Shown: piece after piece, positions 52,732 through 61,793 of the stretch | Layout: every line of letters begins with the position of its first letter | Numbering within the stretch: position 1 is the stretch's first letter | The notes under the pieces: model-generated | Seen by the model: only the letters and a program-made list of their open reading frames with translations | Told to the model about the DNA's origin: nothing | The model's database searches: none | Assembly (NCBI GenBank): GCA_030949385.1 | Contig: JAUZSP010000007.1 | Span: 1-64,000, forward strand | Direction of reading: 5' to 3' | DNA from: Gammaproteobacteria bacterium | GTDB lineage: Bacteria > Pseudomonadota > Gammaproteobacteria > JAUZRS01 | DNA length: 64,000 nt | Translations under genes and position numbers: made by a program

Positions 52732-53615
52732 GAGGAGAAAACGTTGGTGGAAAGATAACGGTCACCCCGATCACAGATGATGGTGACGATCACCGCATTC
52801 TCCACCTCCTGATCCAACTGCAATGCAGCGGCCACCGCCCCTCCCGATGAAATACCACAAAAAATACCCTCTCTCTGCGCCAAATCCCGTGTCGTCTGCT
52901 CAGCATCTTGCTGACTCACATCCAAGGTACGATCCACTCTTGATTCCTCAAAAATGGTCGGCAAATACGCCTTTGGCCAGCGGCGAATACCTGGAATCTT
53001 AGAACCTTCCATCGGCTGCACCCCAACAATTTGAATCGCTTCGTTCTGTTCTTTCAAGTAACGTGAGACCCCCATAATCGTACCCGTGGTCCCCATCGCA
53101 CTGACAAAATGAGTCACGCGCTGTTCACTGTCAGACCAAATTTCTGGCCCCGTGGTCTGGTAATGCGCCAACGGGTTATCAAAATTAGCAAATTGATCCA
53201 ACACCTTACCCTGCCCCTCACGCTCCATCTGTTTGGCCAAATCACGCGCGCCCTCCATGCCCTGTTCTTGAGTCACCAAAATGATCTGAGCACCGTAACT
53301 GAGCATCGCCGCGCGGCGTTCAACACTCATGTTATCGGGCATAATCAACTTCATCTTGTAACCTTTGATCGCCGCAGCCATCGCTAAGGCAATGCCCGTA
53401 TTACCACTGGTGGCCTCAATCAGGCAATCTCCCGCTTGAATATCACCACGGGCTTCCGCCTGCTGAATCATGCTCATCACCGGACGATCTTTTACCGAAC
53501 CGGCAGGGTTATTGCCCTCCAATTTCAATAAAATGGTATTGGAACTGTGACTCAAACGTTGCAGTCGCACTAAAGGCGTATTTCCCACACAGGACTCAAT
53601 CGTAGCAAACGACAT
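52728..53615 (-). CDS. cysM: Cysteine synthase B (O-acetylserine sulfhydrylase)
   Basis: The 295-residue PLP enzyme makes cysteine from O-acetylserine and sulfide or thiosulfate. The PLP lysine lies in NPAGSVKDRP, with TSGNTGIALAMAAA and GTTGTIMGVSR loops; the subfamily pattern fits CysM rather than CysK. Use of thiosulfate suits a sulfur-oxidiser. The gene is transcribed against the flanking signalling genes. Confidence 0.94.
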   Translation of the reverse strand: MSFATIESCVGNTPLVRLQRLSHSSNTILLKLEGNNPAGSVKDRPVMSMIQQAEARGDIQAGDCLIEATSGNTGIALAMAAAIKGYKMKLIMPDNMSVERRAAMLSYGAQIILVTQEQGMEGARDLAKQMEREGQGKVLDQFANFDNPLAHYQTTGPEIWSDSEQRVTHFVSAMGTTGTIMGVSRYLKEQNEAIQIVGVQPMEGSKIPGIRRWPKAYLPTIFEESRVDRTLDVSQQDAEQTTRDLAQREGIFCGISSGGAVAAALQLDQEVENAVIVTIICDRGDRYLSTNVFSS

Positions 53616-53710
53616 ACTTTTTTCTCCTATTCATAAACTTGATTTTTCGATAGACTTGCAATGAATAACTTCAAAACACCAGCACAACAATCACAATACA
53701 AAATCACACA

Positions 53711-54529
53711 ATGACCAAAACCGCTCTCCACCTCTTAATCGTCGATGATCACAACATCAACCTTGAACTGTTAAAGCAATTTTTACTGCTGCTCGGCCTG
53801 CACGTGGATTGTGCCCAGTCGGGGCAACAAGCCATTGAGAAACAGTCAGTCAACAAGTACGACCTGATTTTTATGGATCTGCACATGCCGATGATGGATG
53901 GCCTACAAACCACCCGATTGATCCGTCAATCCAACAGCATCAACTGCAAAACCCCCATTATCGCTCTGACCGCAGACGTGCTGGCCAGCCGTTTAGAAAA
54001 AGCTCTAAAGGCCGGTATGGACGACATCATGATCAAACCGGTCATGATGGCAAAACTGCAAGCCATGTTAAAAAAATGGTGTGCCTCAACGGACTTCGAA
54101 GCAAAAAAACCAGCTCCCGCTGCCAAAAAAAAACCGATCAGCGAAACAAACCCACTGCCCCTCATCGACCCAGCTCTGGCTCTGCAACAAGCGGCGGGCA
54201 ATCAAAAACTGGCCAACGAGATGCAAGCCATGTTGCTCGACATGTTGCCAGAACAGCGTCAAGCGCTGAAAGTGGCCATCCAACAACGACACATCCAACA
54301 AGTGCATTTTCACGCCCACAAACTGCACGGTGCCAGCAATTACTGTGGTACACCCGCACTGACCCACGCCGCCAATCTAGTGGAAACGCAGATCAACGCC
54401 CGTCAGCTGGGCAAACTGGACCATCAAGTGGGCATGTTACTGATCGTCATTGATCAATTGATGGCCGCACTTAAAGCCCCTCAAACAGCACCATCCCAAC
54501 CACATACTCCTTCTCATCCGAAACAGTGA
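53711..54529 (+). CDS. Orphan receiver-HPt protein
   Basis: The 272-residue protein has a receiver (about 8-125: VDDHNINLELL, phospho-acceptor MDLHMPMMDGL, LTAD, IKPV). A Lys/Pro/Ala linker leads to an HPt domain (about 150-245) with the acceptor His in HAHKLHGASNYCG. This is the C-terminal half of BarA/GacS-type hybrid kinases without sensor, HisKA or ATPase. No frame upstream supplies the missing half. It may act as a soluble phosphotransfer hub or phosphate sink. Its 3' end overlaps convergent acpS by 59 bp. Confidence 0.88.
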   Translation: MTKTALHLLIVDDHNINLELLKQFLLLLGLHVDCAQSGQQAIEKQSVNKYDLIFMDLHMPMMDGLQTTRLIRQSNSINCKTPIIALTADVLASRLEKALKAGMDDIMIKPVMMAKLQAMLKKWCASTDFEAKKPAPAAKKKPISETNPLPLIDPALALQQAAGNQKLANEMQAMLLDMLPEQRQALKVAIQQRHIQQVHFHAHKLHGASNYCGTPALTHAANLVETQINARQLGKLDHQVGMLLIVIDQLMAALKAPQTAPSQPHTPSHPKQ

Positions 54530-54851
54530 CGTGGCTGCTGGTCACACCCATTTTCACAGCCTGCTGCTGTGCTTTGCCCGCTAGAACCAGTTGAGGTTTC
54601 CCCAATTCCGTATGCGTCACACTTAAATCCTGCCAACCAATGCCATTGCGAAACCCCGTACCTAACGCCTTGACCGCCGCCTCTTTAACCGCAAAGCGTT
54701 TCGCCAGCAATGGCACAGGATCGGCTACCATCAACGCTGTTTTTTGCTCCATCGGAGTTAAAATACGCTGCACAAAACGTTCGCCGTAACGCTGCCAAAG
54801 TCGCTCAATGCGCGCCACCTTAACAAGATCCACCCCCACGCCTAAAATCAC
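54471..54851 (-). CDS. acpS: Holo-[acyl-carrier-protein] synthase
   Basis: The 126-residue enzyme transfers phosphopantetheine to acyl carrier protein. [15 protein letters not shown] and [16 protein letters not shown] are the two conserved motifs. The GTG start overlaps the pdxJ stop (GTGA), the usual pdxJ-acpS pairing. Confidence 0.96.
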   Translation of the reverse strand: MILGVGVDLVKVARIERLWQRYGERFVQRILTPMEQKTALMVADPVPLLAKRFAVKEAAVKALGTGFRNGIGWQDLSVTHTELGKPQLVLAGKAQQQAVKMGVTSSHVTVSDEKEYVVGMVLFEGL

Positions 54852-55582
54852 CGCTGCCGTGCCGCCCGCATCAACGCCTTCATCTCCGCCACCGCTTCCG
54901 GCAAGCCAGTAAACAGCGCTCTGGCCATAATCGCATGACCGATGTTCAACTCATGCAGTGCCGGAATTTCAGCGATTTTCTCAACATTATGATAATGCAA
55001 ACCGTGTCCCGCATTGACCACCAAACCCTCGGCCACAGCCAGATCCACCCCAGCCACAATGCGCTCAAACAGACGCTGCTGCTCTTCACCAGCCGCATCA
55101 GCATAATGCCCCGTATGGATTTCAATCACCGGTGCAGCGCAACGCACAGAGGCTTCGATCTGCGCCGGATCCGCATCAATAAAGAGTGAAACACGCACCC
55201 CAACAGCGGCCAAACGCACACACGCCTCTGTAATCGCCGCTTCATGCGCCACCACATCCAAACCACCCTCAGTGGTCAGCTCTTCGCGTTTTTCTGGCAC
55301 CAAACAGCAATCTTGCGGACGAATTTTTTCTGCAAAGACCAACATTGACTCGGTCACCGCCATCTCCAGATTCAATTTGGTGTGCATGGTCTGCTGCACC
55401 AGCAACACATCACGCTCTTGAATGTGGCGGCGATCCTCACGCAAATGCATCGTAATGCTGTCCGCTCCCGCCTGCTCAGAGAGCTGGGCAGCAAAAACAG
55501 GATCAGGATAGACCGTGCCTCTGGCTTGACGCAAAGTGGCAATATGGTCGATGTTCACACCAAGAAAAATCTGTTTACTCAC
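54848..55582 (-). CDS. pdxJ: Pyridoxine 5'-phosphate synthase
   Basis: The 244-residue TIM barrel condenses 1-deoxyxylulose 5-phosphate and 3-amino-2-oxopropyl phosphate. [26 protein letters not shown] and [11 protein letters not shown] are conserved sites. It heads the pdxJ-acpS pair; recO and era, often upstream, are not here. Confidence 0.97.
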   Translation of the reverse strand: MSKQIFLGVNIDHIATLRQARGTVYPDPVFAAQLSEQAGADSITMHLREDRRHIQERDVLLVQQTMHTKLNLEMAVTESMLVFAEKIRPQDCCLVPEKREELTTEGGLDVVAHEAAITEACVRLAAVGVRVSLFIDADPAQIEASVRCAAPVIEIHTGHYADAAGEEQQRLFERIVAGVDLAVAEGLVVNAGHGLHYHNVEKIAEIPALHELNIGHAIMARALFTGLPEAVAEMKALMRAARQR

Positions 55583-55816
55583 ACGCTGTTCCTATAAATT
55601 TCGGGTTACATTGGCCTTGGCCAAAATCATGGAAAGATTGCCGGTTGAATTACCTTCACACGGACGGCATCATCCCACAGCAATTAACAATAAAACAGCG
55701 CCGATCCCATTTAAACGCCACTCAAATCTGGCTAAAGTGAATTATGTTAGTCTGATCTCGCTTTAGTCGTAGAAGAGCACACTATTTATGCCCGCACCGT
55801 CATCAGGGAGTCAAGA

Positions 55817-58054
55817 GTGATCCGTCAACAGAGCGCTCGACTGCTGTTCAGTTTATTGATTGTTCTGGTTTTTCTGCTGCACACCGCAAACGTGTTTCCC
55901 ATTTCGTTTTTGCAAAAACTGGAAAACGTCTCCTACGACGTGCGCCTCAACACCACCTTGCCCAAAATCCAAGACAGACGCATTGTCATTCTCGACATCG
56001 ACGAAAAAAGTTTGGCCGCCCTCGGTCGCTGGCCTTGGTCGCGTAATCGTATGGCAACTCTGGTGGACAATCTCTTCGACAAATATCAAATCAAAGTACT
56101 CGGTTTCGATATTTTGTTTGCCGAGCAAGATACCAGCTCCGGCCTGCCTCTGTTGCAACGGCTGGCTCGCGAACAACTGCGCGACAACCCTGCTTTTTTA
56201 CAACAGCTGGAACAACTGCAACCCCAGCTTGAATACGACCAACTGTTCGCCACAAGTTTGCAAGGGCGCAAGGTACTGCTGAGCTATTATTTTAAGGGCA
56301 AAAACAACGTCGATGGCCACCGCCGCATCGGCCAACTGCCAACGGCCATCAGCGAAATACCGCCCCTATGGCGCGGTCGCCTGCTGTTTAAAGAGCCTGT
56401 TGGTTACAGCGCCAATCTAGCTCAACTGCAAAGTGCCGCCTTAGGCGGCGGCTTTTTTGACAACCCACTGGTGGACATCGACGGCATTTTTCGGCGGGTA
56501 CCGCTGTTGCAACTGTTTGAAAACCATCTTTACGAATCCCTCGCCCTCGCCGTTGCCCGAGCGGCACTGAACGAAAACAAAGTTCAAATTGTGGTCGCCT
56601 CCAATAAAGACAAACAGGGCGGCTACTCTGCTCTGGAAGCGATCAAGCTCGGCAATTACACCATTCCAGTGGACGCGGAAGCGGCGGTTTTAATCCCCTA
56701 TCGCGGCCCACAAAACAGCTTTCCGTATATCTCCATCATTGACCTGTTTAATGATCAGGTCGATGAAAAATTGCTTAAAGATGCCATCGTACTGGTGGGC
56801 ACCACCGCACCTGGATTACTGGATCTGCGCTCCACACCGGTACAAAACGTCTATCCTGGAGTGGAGATTCACGCCAACATCATCTCCGGCATTTTAAATC
56901 AGAACATCAAACACCAACCGGCCTACACGCTGGGTTACACCTTCCTACTCTTGGTTCTGATCGGCCTCATTATGAGCACTCTGCTGCCCAGAATTTCCCC
57001 GCTACACACCTCCCTACTAACCCTTGCAATGGCCGCCACCATCACCACTATGAGCTTTTACGCTTGGAACCGTTGGAACCTAGTTTTGCCGATGGCCACC
57101 CCACTGCTGTTGACCCTAAGCCTTTTTATTCTGCACATGTCCTACGGCTTTTTTGTTGAATCGCGTAGCAAACGTCAGCTGGCACGTCTGTTTGGCCAAT
57201 ACATTCCTCCCGAATTGGTAAACGAGATGGATCAACATCTTGATGACGAGGTCATTTCACTGGAAGGTCAAAGTCGTGAAATGAGCGTTTTATTCACCGA
57301 CGTGCGCGGTTTCACCCCCATTTCAGAAGGGCTTGAACCCAAAGAACTGAGCCAATTAATGAACGCCTTTCTTACCCCCATGACCCGCACCATTCACAAA
57401 CATCGTGGCACCATCGACAAATACATGGGCGATGCCATTATGGCCTTTTGGGGTGCGCCCCTCAAAGACGAACAACACGCCGAACATGCGCTGAACTCCG
57501 CCATGGAGATGATAGAAACCCTAGAAGAGATGCAAGCAGACTTTCAAGCCAAAGGCTGGCCAGAGATCAAAATCGGCGTCGGTCTCAATACCGGTCCCAT
57601 GAGCGTTGGCAATATGGGCTCGGAATTTCGCATGGCCTACACGGTTCTTGGCGATGCGGTCAATTTAAGCTCACGACTGGAAGGATTAACCAAGGTCTAC
57701 GGTGTCAACATCATTGTCAGCGACACCACCCGTCACTCGGTACACGGCTACCTCTACCGAAAACTGGATCATGTGCGAGTCAAAGGCAAACAACAGCCCG
57801 TGGCGATCTACGAACCACTGGGGCGCAAAGAACAGGTGCGCCCTTCGATAAAAAGTGAACTCTCTCGTTATCACAAAGCCCTGCGGCTCTATCAACGCCA
57901 ACAGTGGGATCTGGCCGAACGTGAATTTTTTGCCCTCACCCAGCAAAACTCAGCGTGTTACGTCTATCAACTCTATCTTGACCGTGTGATCTATTTCAAA
58001 ACCCGCCCTCCAGAGCCGGATTGGGATGGGGTGTTTACCCACCACCACAAATAA
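55817..58054 (+). CDS. CHASE2-domain transmembrane class III adenylate/guanylate cyclase
   Basis: The 745-residue protein has an N-terminal membrane helix, a CHASE2 sensor (about 20-365; IVILDIDEKSLAALGRWPWSR), three membrane helices (about 375-440) and a class III cyclase domain (about 480-665). Catalytic segments are VLFTDVRGFTPISE, IDKYMGDAIMAFWGAP and VLGDAVNLSSRLEGL, with both metal-binding Asp residues present. Substrate, ATP or GTP, is not certain; the family is usually annotated as adenylate cyclase. The CHASE2 region resembles that of the kinase at 48.6 kb. A short C-terminal helical tail follows. Confidence 0.94.
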   Translation: MIRQQSARLLFSLLIVLVFLLHTANVFPISFLQKLENVSYDVRLNTTLPKIQDRRIVILDIDEKSLAALGRWPWSRNRMATLVDNLFDKYQIKVLGFDILFAEQDTSSGLPLLQRLAREQLRDNPAFLQQLEQLQPQLEYDQLFATSLQGRKVLLSYYFKGKNNVDGHRRIGQLPTAISEIPPLWRGRLLFKEPVGYSANLAQLQSAALGGGFFDNPLVDIDGIFRRVPLLQLFENHLYESLALAVARAALNENKVQIVVASNKDKQGGYSALEAIKLGNYTIPVDAEAAVLIPYRGPQNSFPYISIIDLFNDQVDEKLLKDAIVLVGTTAPGLLDLRSTPVQNVYPGVEIHANIISGILNQNIKHQPAYTLGYTFLLLVLIGLIMSTLLPRISPLHTSLLTLAMAATITTMSFYAWNRWNLVLPMATPLLLTLSLFILHMSYGFFVESRSKRQLARLFGQYIPPELVNEMDQHLDDEVISLEGQSREMSVLFTDVRGFTPISEGLEPKELSQLMNAFLTPMTRTIHKHRGTIDKYMGDAIMAFWGAPLKDEQHAEHALNSAMEMIETLEEMQADFQAKGWPEIKIGVGLNTGPMSVGNMGSEFRMAYTVLGDAVNLSSRLEGLTKVYGVNIIVSDTTRHSVHGYLYRKLDHVRVKGKQQPVAIYEPLGRKEQVRPSIKSELSRYHKALRLYQRQQWDLAEREFFALTQQNSACYVYQLYLDRVIYFKTRPPEPDWDGVFTHHHK

Positions 58055-58056
58055 CC

Positions 58057-58470
58057 TCACCACGTACTTTTTAACAGCGTTAATTTGACCCGCAAACGAC
58101 GCAGCTGCTGCGCATCGGCACTGTCTGCCCATAAAACTAGAGAGCACCGTTTGCCATTTTCGCCAACAAAAGACAACAACAGCAACGCTCCCAACATGAC
58201 ACCGCCACTCAACTGCACGGATTGACGTAGCCCCTTTTTATCCGTCAAAGCCCACTGCCGTTCATGCAGACAAGAAAGCGAGCGATAACCCGCCAATGAC
58301 CGCCAAGAAAAAAACAGACTGACCCACAATAATAAGCCGATCCCAAACAGCCAAAGAGGCTCAAGCACAAACACAAGCGCCAAAAAGGCGCTCAGATGCA
58401 ACAACAATAAAAACAGAGAAAGACCATAGGAAGGCGAGAGATCCAGACAAAGAGGCTCTGCTGTTTGCAT
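58057..58470 (-). CDS. YgfX-family small membrane protein
   Basis: The 137-residue protein has two hydrophobic helices (about 17-50) and a soluble C-terminus ending LVLWADSADAQQLRRLRVKL, the pattern of the YgfX/CptA family. In E. coli YgfX is encoded with SdhE (YgfY), and was described as its toxin partner. Here no sdhE is adjacent: the ATG overlaps the stop of a CAP-domain lipoprotein gene (TAATG). ygfZ lies 1.6 kb away on the other strand. Confidence 0.75.
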   Translation of the reverse strand: MQTAEPLCLDLSPSYGLSLFLLLLHLSAFLALVFVLEPLWLFGIGLLLWVSLFFSWRSLAGYRSLSCLHERQWALTDKKGLRQSVQLSGGVMLGALLLLSFVGENGKRCSLVLWADSADAQQLRRLRVKLTLLKSTW

Positions 58471-59741
58471 TAACTTAAACCGTCACGCACACAACGCACA
58501 AACGCCACCGTACCTGACCACGGCAACAGAGCCCCCACCGAAGATTGCTCATAAGGAACCGTCAAAACACCATAATAAGCGCCATCCAGCGCCACCGAAA
58601 TCGTCGCCGGACACCAGCTGGGAGCCGAATAATCGAACTGAATGCCCTCATCTGCGTTCACTTTTCTAACGATCTGACTCAGCTCAGCTGGGCGCGGCAA
58701 ACGCCAATCGGAATAACCGGCGGAAACCAAATTATCGCAATACACTGGGGCATTATGAAAATCACCAATGTTCTTATTCCAACTGGAAATCGATGCATCG
58801 GCGTTATCCAACCAAGTCAAATTACTGCCACTGTCCTCAATAACACCGCGATTAAAATCCGCCACCAACTCCGCCGAGACATTCAAACCACGAGGGTAAA
58901 AGGGTGCCGGTGTTCCCGCCATCACCGGCACACGTTGAGTCAAGCGGTAATCCCAGTTGGCATTAGCATCAAACGCGTTCAGCACCACCACCGCCGCAAA
59001 ACGATAACGATGCCCATTGATACTAAACGACCCCTTCGCCACTCCCAATCCCATCACACCCTCCTCGCCTTGCAGAGCCGTGTTGTCGTTATAACCGGTA
59101 TAAAGGATAAAGTGGCGATGCTGCCAACCTTCACCAGCGTCATTATAGAGCCAGTTAAACAGAGACCGCTCCACCAACATCTCTGGCAAAACCGAATCAC
59201 TGGCAAAATAAGCCAAGTTTTCGCCAAAATGAATCTTCTCACGTCCGCGTTTAATCTCGTCATTTCTGTCCATACGCAACCAAGGCGTCTGGCCATCGGC
59301 ACTGTGTCCCTGCTGATCCCTACTCTGTAAAAACTCGGCATACTGTTGCGACACCTGATTCAAACGTGAATCAAATCCAGCCAAAACCGCTTGACCGCGA
59401 TCCAGGCGTTCACTGTTGATTAAATACAACATTTTCTCAACGGGCGTGTATGAATCCCACACACTTTGTGCAGGCAACTGCATGTCTTTAATAACCGAAC
59501 TGTCTTTACGACGCGCTTTATTAAAGGCATTGGCAATCTCCAGAACCGAACGGCTCTTGGCTTGCCAAGGCACATCATTTTTAGGGTCGTCAGGATAAAG
59601 GCATTGACAACGTTGAGCGTAATCCGAGCTGCTCTGTTCAGCGCTAAGCAGTGGATTATAAGAGACTTCTAAACCCTCACAGGCCAGAACCAACAGTGCT
59701 GAGCCAACAATAAAAACCACGCGACTTATTTTTGAAATCAT
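58470..59741 (-). CDS. Lipoprotein with CAP/SCP domain and C-terminal DUF1566 region
   Basis: The 423-residue protein has a lipoprotein signal with lipobox LVLAC (Cys 21), then a CAP (SCP-like) domain at about 95-260 (LYLINSERLDRG, GHSADGQTPW, GENLAYFAS). A C-terminal DUF1566/Lcl-type domain (about 295-420) follows, with NLTWLDNADASISS, YSDWRLPRPAELSQIV and VRCVRDG. CAP proteins include proteases and lipid binders; the role here is unknown. It is coupled to the ygfX-family gene. Confidence 0.85.
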   Translation of the reverse strand: MISKISRVVFIVGSALLVLACEGLEVSYNPLLSAEQSSSDYAQRCQCLYPDDPKNDVPWQAKSRSVLEIANAFNKARRKDSSVIKDMQLPAQSVWDSYTPVEKMLYLINSERLDRGQAVLAGFDSRLNQVSQQYAEFLQSRDQQGHSADGQTPWLRMDRNDEIKRGREKIHFGENLAYFASDSVLPEMLVERSLFNWLYNDAGEGWQHRHFILYTGYNDNTALQGEEGVMGLGVAKGSFSINGHRYRFAAVVVLNAFDANANWDYRLTQRVPVMAGTPAPFYPRGLNVSAELVADFNRGVIEDSGSNLTWLDNADASISSWNKNIGDFHNAPVYCDNLVSAGYSDWRLPRPAELSQIVRKVNADEGIQFDYSAPSWCPATISVALDGAYYGVLTVPYEQSSVGALLPWSGTVAFVRCVRDGLS

Positions 59742-60075
59742 GACAAACGTTCCCAACGTTGCCACATCCTTGTGTGAATAGTAACCCTAAATGGCAGCTT
59801 AACGCTGCTCTAATGAACGGCAGCTTAACGCTGCTCTAATAGAATCTATGCTAAATGAAACAGAGCACTAAGAATGCCAACCCCATCCCACTTTTGCCAA
59901 AACACAACAACAACGTACCATAAAGACAACCAATTACCAATAAATAACAACAACAGTTGCTAAAAAGATACAACACACGATCTTTAAACCGAATTTAGCA
60001 CTAAAATCCCTACTGACAGAGTCAGGAATATTCACTAAACTCCAGTTTTCTCTAACAAAAATAGCCACACACCTT
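59742..60075. other. AT-rich intergenic region between the CAP lipoprotein gene and ygfZ
   Basis: About 330 bp with divergent promoters expected. Apart from the 22-bp duplicated hairpin at 59793-59840, no gene, RNA or clear operator is visible. Confidence 0.5.
59793..59840. repeat. 22-bp direct repeat, each copy a small hairpin
   Basis: GGCAGCTTAACGCTGCTCTAAT occurs twice (59793-59814 and 59819-59840), identical and 4 bp apart. Each copy contains GCAGC and GCTGC around a 5-base loop. Possible regulator site or recent slippage duplication. Confidence 0.8.
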
Positions 60076-61134
60076 ATGAAGACTCACACCCACACTGACT
60101 GGTACGACTTTCTAACTGATCTGGGCGCTGTTGTAACAGACGATCACGTTCAACACTACGGCTCTGCGACCGACGAGCAACAGGCCGCACTTAACGGCGC
60201 GGTGCTCTGCGATCTCAGCCATGAAGCGGTTATTTGTGCCAGCGGCGAAGAGGCCGAAACCTTTTTACAAGGCCAACTCAGCAACGACACCCGCTTGATT
60301 GATGCACAGCACAGTCAACTGAGCGCCTACTCCACCCCCAAAGGTCGCATGTTGGCACTGCTGCGCCTCTTTCGGCACACTGACAGCCTTCATCTGCGTC
60401 TGCCTCACTCATTGTTGGAGAGCACCCTCAAACGCCTGCGCATGTTTGTTATGAGATCCAAAGTCACATTGGAAGACCACAGCACGCAGTTGATTCGTTT
60501 TGGCCTCAGCGGCGCGCAAACAGAAGCGTGGTTAAACACGCACTTGGGGTCGGTGGCCAAAAACAATGATGACGTAGTGACAAGCAACGGCATCACTCAG
60601 ATTCGAGTTGCCGGAGCCGTACCGCGCTTTGAACTCTACGGCGAGCCAGAGGCGATGATCGCCCTCTGGAAAAAACTGCAACAACACGGTGCCCTGCCCG
60701 CAGGCGCAGACGTTTGGGCGCTGCTGGAAATTCAAGCGGGCATTCCCAGCATTCACCCCGCAACCCAAGAAGCCTTTGTGGCGCAAATGACCAACCTGCA
60801 ATTTCTCAACGGCATCAGCTTTAAAAAAGGCTGTTACACCGGCCAAGAAATCATTGCGCGGATGCAATATTTAGGTAAAGTCAAACGCCGCATGTACCGC
60901 ATTCATATGGATACCGACAGCGCCAAAGCGGGCGACGGACTGTTCAGCCCGACAGAAAAATCAGCGCAAGGCACCGGTAAAATCGTTGATGCGCGACCTC
61001 ACCCCGACGGCGGTATGCACGCCTTAGCGGTCATTGCCATCGCCAGCGCAGAAAACCAGAGCGTGCATCTGCACAGTATTGAAGGCCCCAAAGTAACTAT
61101 TTTAGATCTGCCTTACTCACTGGAGGAACAGTGA
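60076..61134 (+). CDS. ygfZ: Folate-binding YgfZ-like protein (iron-sulfur repair)
   Basis: The 352-residue protein is a T-protein-like fold that binds folate and supports certain iron-sulfur enzymes. The signature KGCYTGQEI, containing the functional Cys, is present at about residue 253. The N-terminal ASGEEAETFLQGQLSNDT is also typical. The usual neighbour sdhE is not seen. Stop at 61134 is followed by the DUF924 gene 41 bp later. Confidence 0.92.
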   Translation: MKTHTHTDWYDFLTDLGAVVTDDHVQHYGSATDEQQAALNGAVLCDLSHEAVICASGEEAETFLQGQLSNDTRLIDAQHSQLSAYSTPKGRMLALLRLFRHTDSLHLRLPHSLLESTLKRLRMFVMRSKVTLEDHSTQLIRFGLSGAQTEAWLNTHLGSVAKNNDDVVTSNGITQIRVAGAVPRFELYGEPEAMIALWKKLQQHGALPAGADVWALLEIQAGIPSIHPATQEAFVAQMTNLQFLNGISFKKGCYTGQEIIARMQYLGKVKRRMYRIHMDTDSAKAGDGLFSPTEKSAQGTGKIVDARPHPDGGMHALAVIAIASAENQSVHLHSIEGPKVTILDLPYSLEEQ

Positions 61135-61175
61135 GATAAAGCGTTACAGTTCTCTTTTGAGTTGAGGTGAAGGTG

Positions 61176-61793
61176 ATGGAAAACAGCGCAGCAACAGAGA
61201 TCAATTCCGTCTTACATTTTTGGTTTGGTAAGCTGGAAAAACCAGCAGACTACCATCCGGCTAAAATGGACATGTGGTTTAAAAGCGGTGCCGAGTACGA
61301 CCATGAAATCAGCACTCGCTTTGGCCAACTGCACGCCGCCGCTGTTGCCGGTGAATTGAATCACTGGTGCGACCACGCTCAAGGCAGATTGGCGCTGATC
61401 ATCCTGCTCGATCAATTTTCACGACACATTTATCGAGGCAGCTCACAAGCCTTTAGCCAAGACCACAATGCACAAGAATGGGTGATTACGGGTTTGGAAA
61501 AACAACATGACTTAGAGTTGCGTTTTATCGAACGCAGCTTTTTTTATCTGCCACTGGAACACGCCGAGAACATCACCCTGCAAAATCTCGCCGTGGAACG
61601 CTACGCCCATTTGCTGGAAGCGGTACCTGAACCCCTCAAAGAATATTATCAAGGCACCTTGGAGTACGCCGAAGCACATCATAAAGTGATTGAACTGTTT
61701 GGCCGCTTTCCAGAACTGAATCAAATCCTAAATCGCCCCAGCTACCCTGAAGAGGAGCAGTTCCTGCACAACCACAAATACCACTTTTTATGA
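61176..61793 (+). CDS. DUF924 family protein
   Basis: The 205-residue, mainly helical protein starts near NSVLHFWFG and has ALIILLDQFSRHIYRG, the hallmark of DUF924 (TPR-like fold). The function is unknown. ATG 61176 is preferred to GTG 61167. Its 3' end overlaps the convergent GGDEF gene by 6 bp. Confidence 0.88.
   Translation: MENSAATEINSVLHFWFGKLEKPADYHPAKMDMWFKSGAEYDHEISTRFGQLHAAAVAGELNHWCDHAQGRLALIILLDQFSRHIYRGSSQAFSQDHNAQEWVITGLEKQHDLELRFIERSFFYLPLEHAENITLQNLAVERYAHLLEAVPEPLKEYYQGTLEYAEAHHKVIELFGRFPELNQILNRPSYPEEEQFLHNHKYHFL

Noticed and set aside
58545-59330. 261-codon plus-strand frame inside the CAP lipoprotein gene
   Set aside because: Antisense shadow; the minus-strand protein has a lipobox and two recognisable domains.
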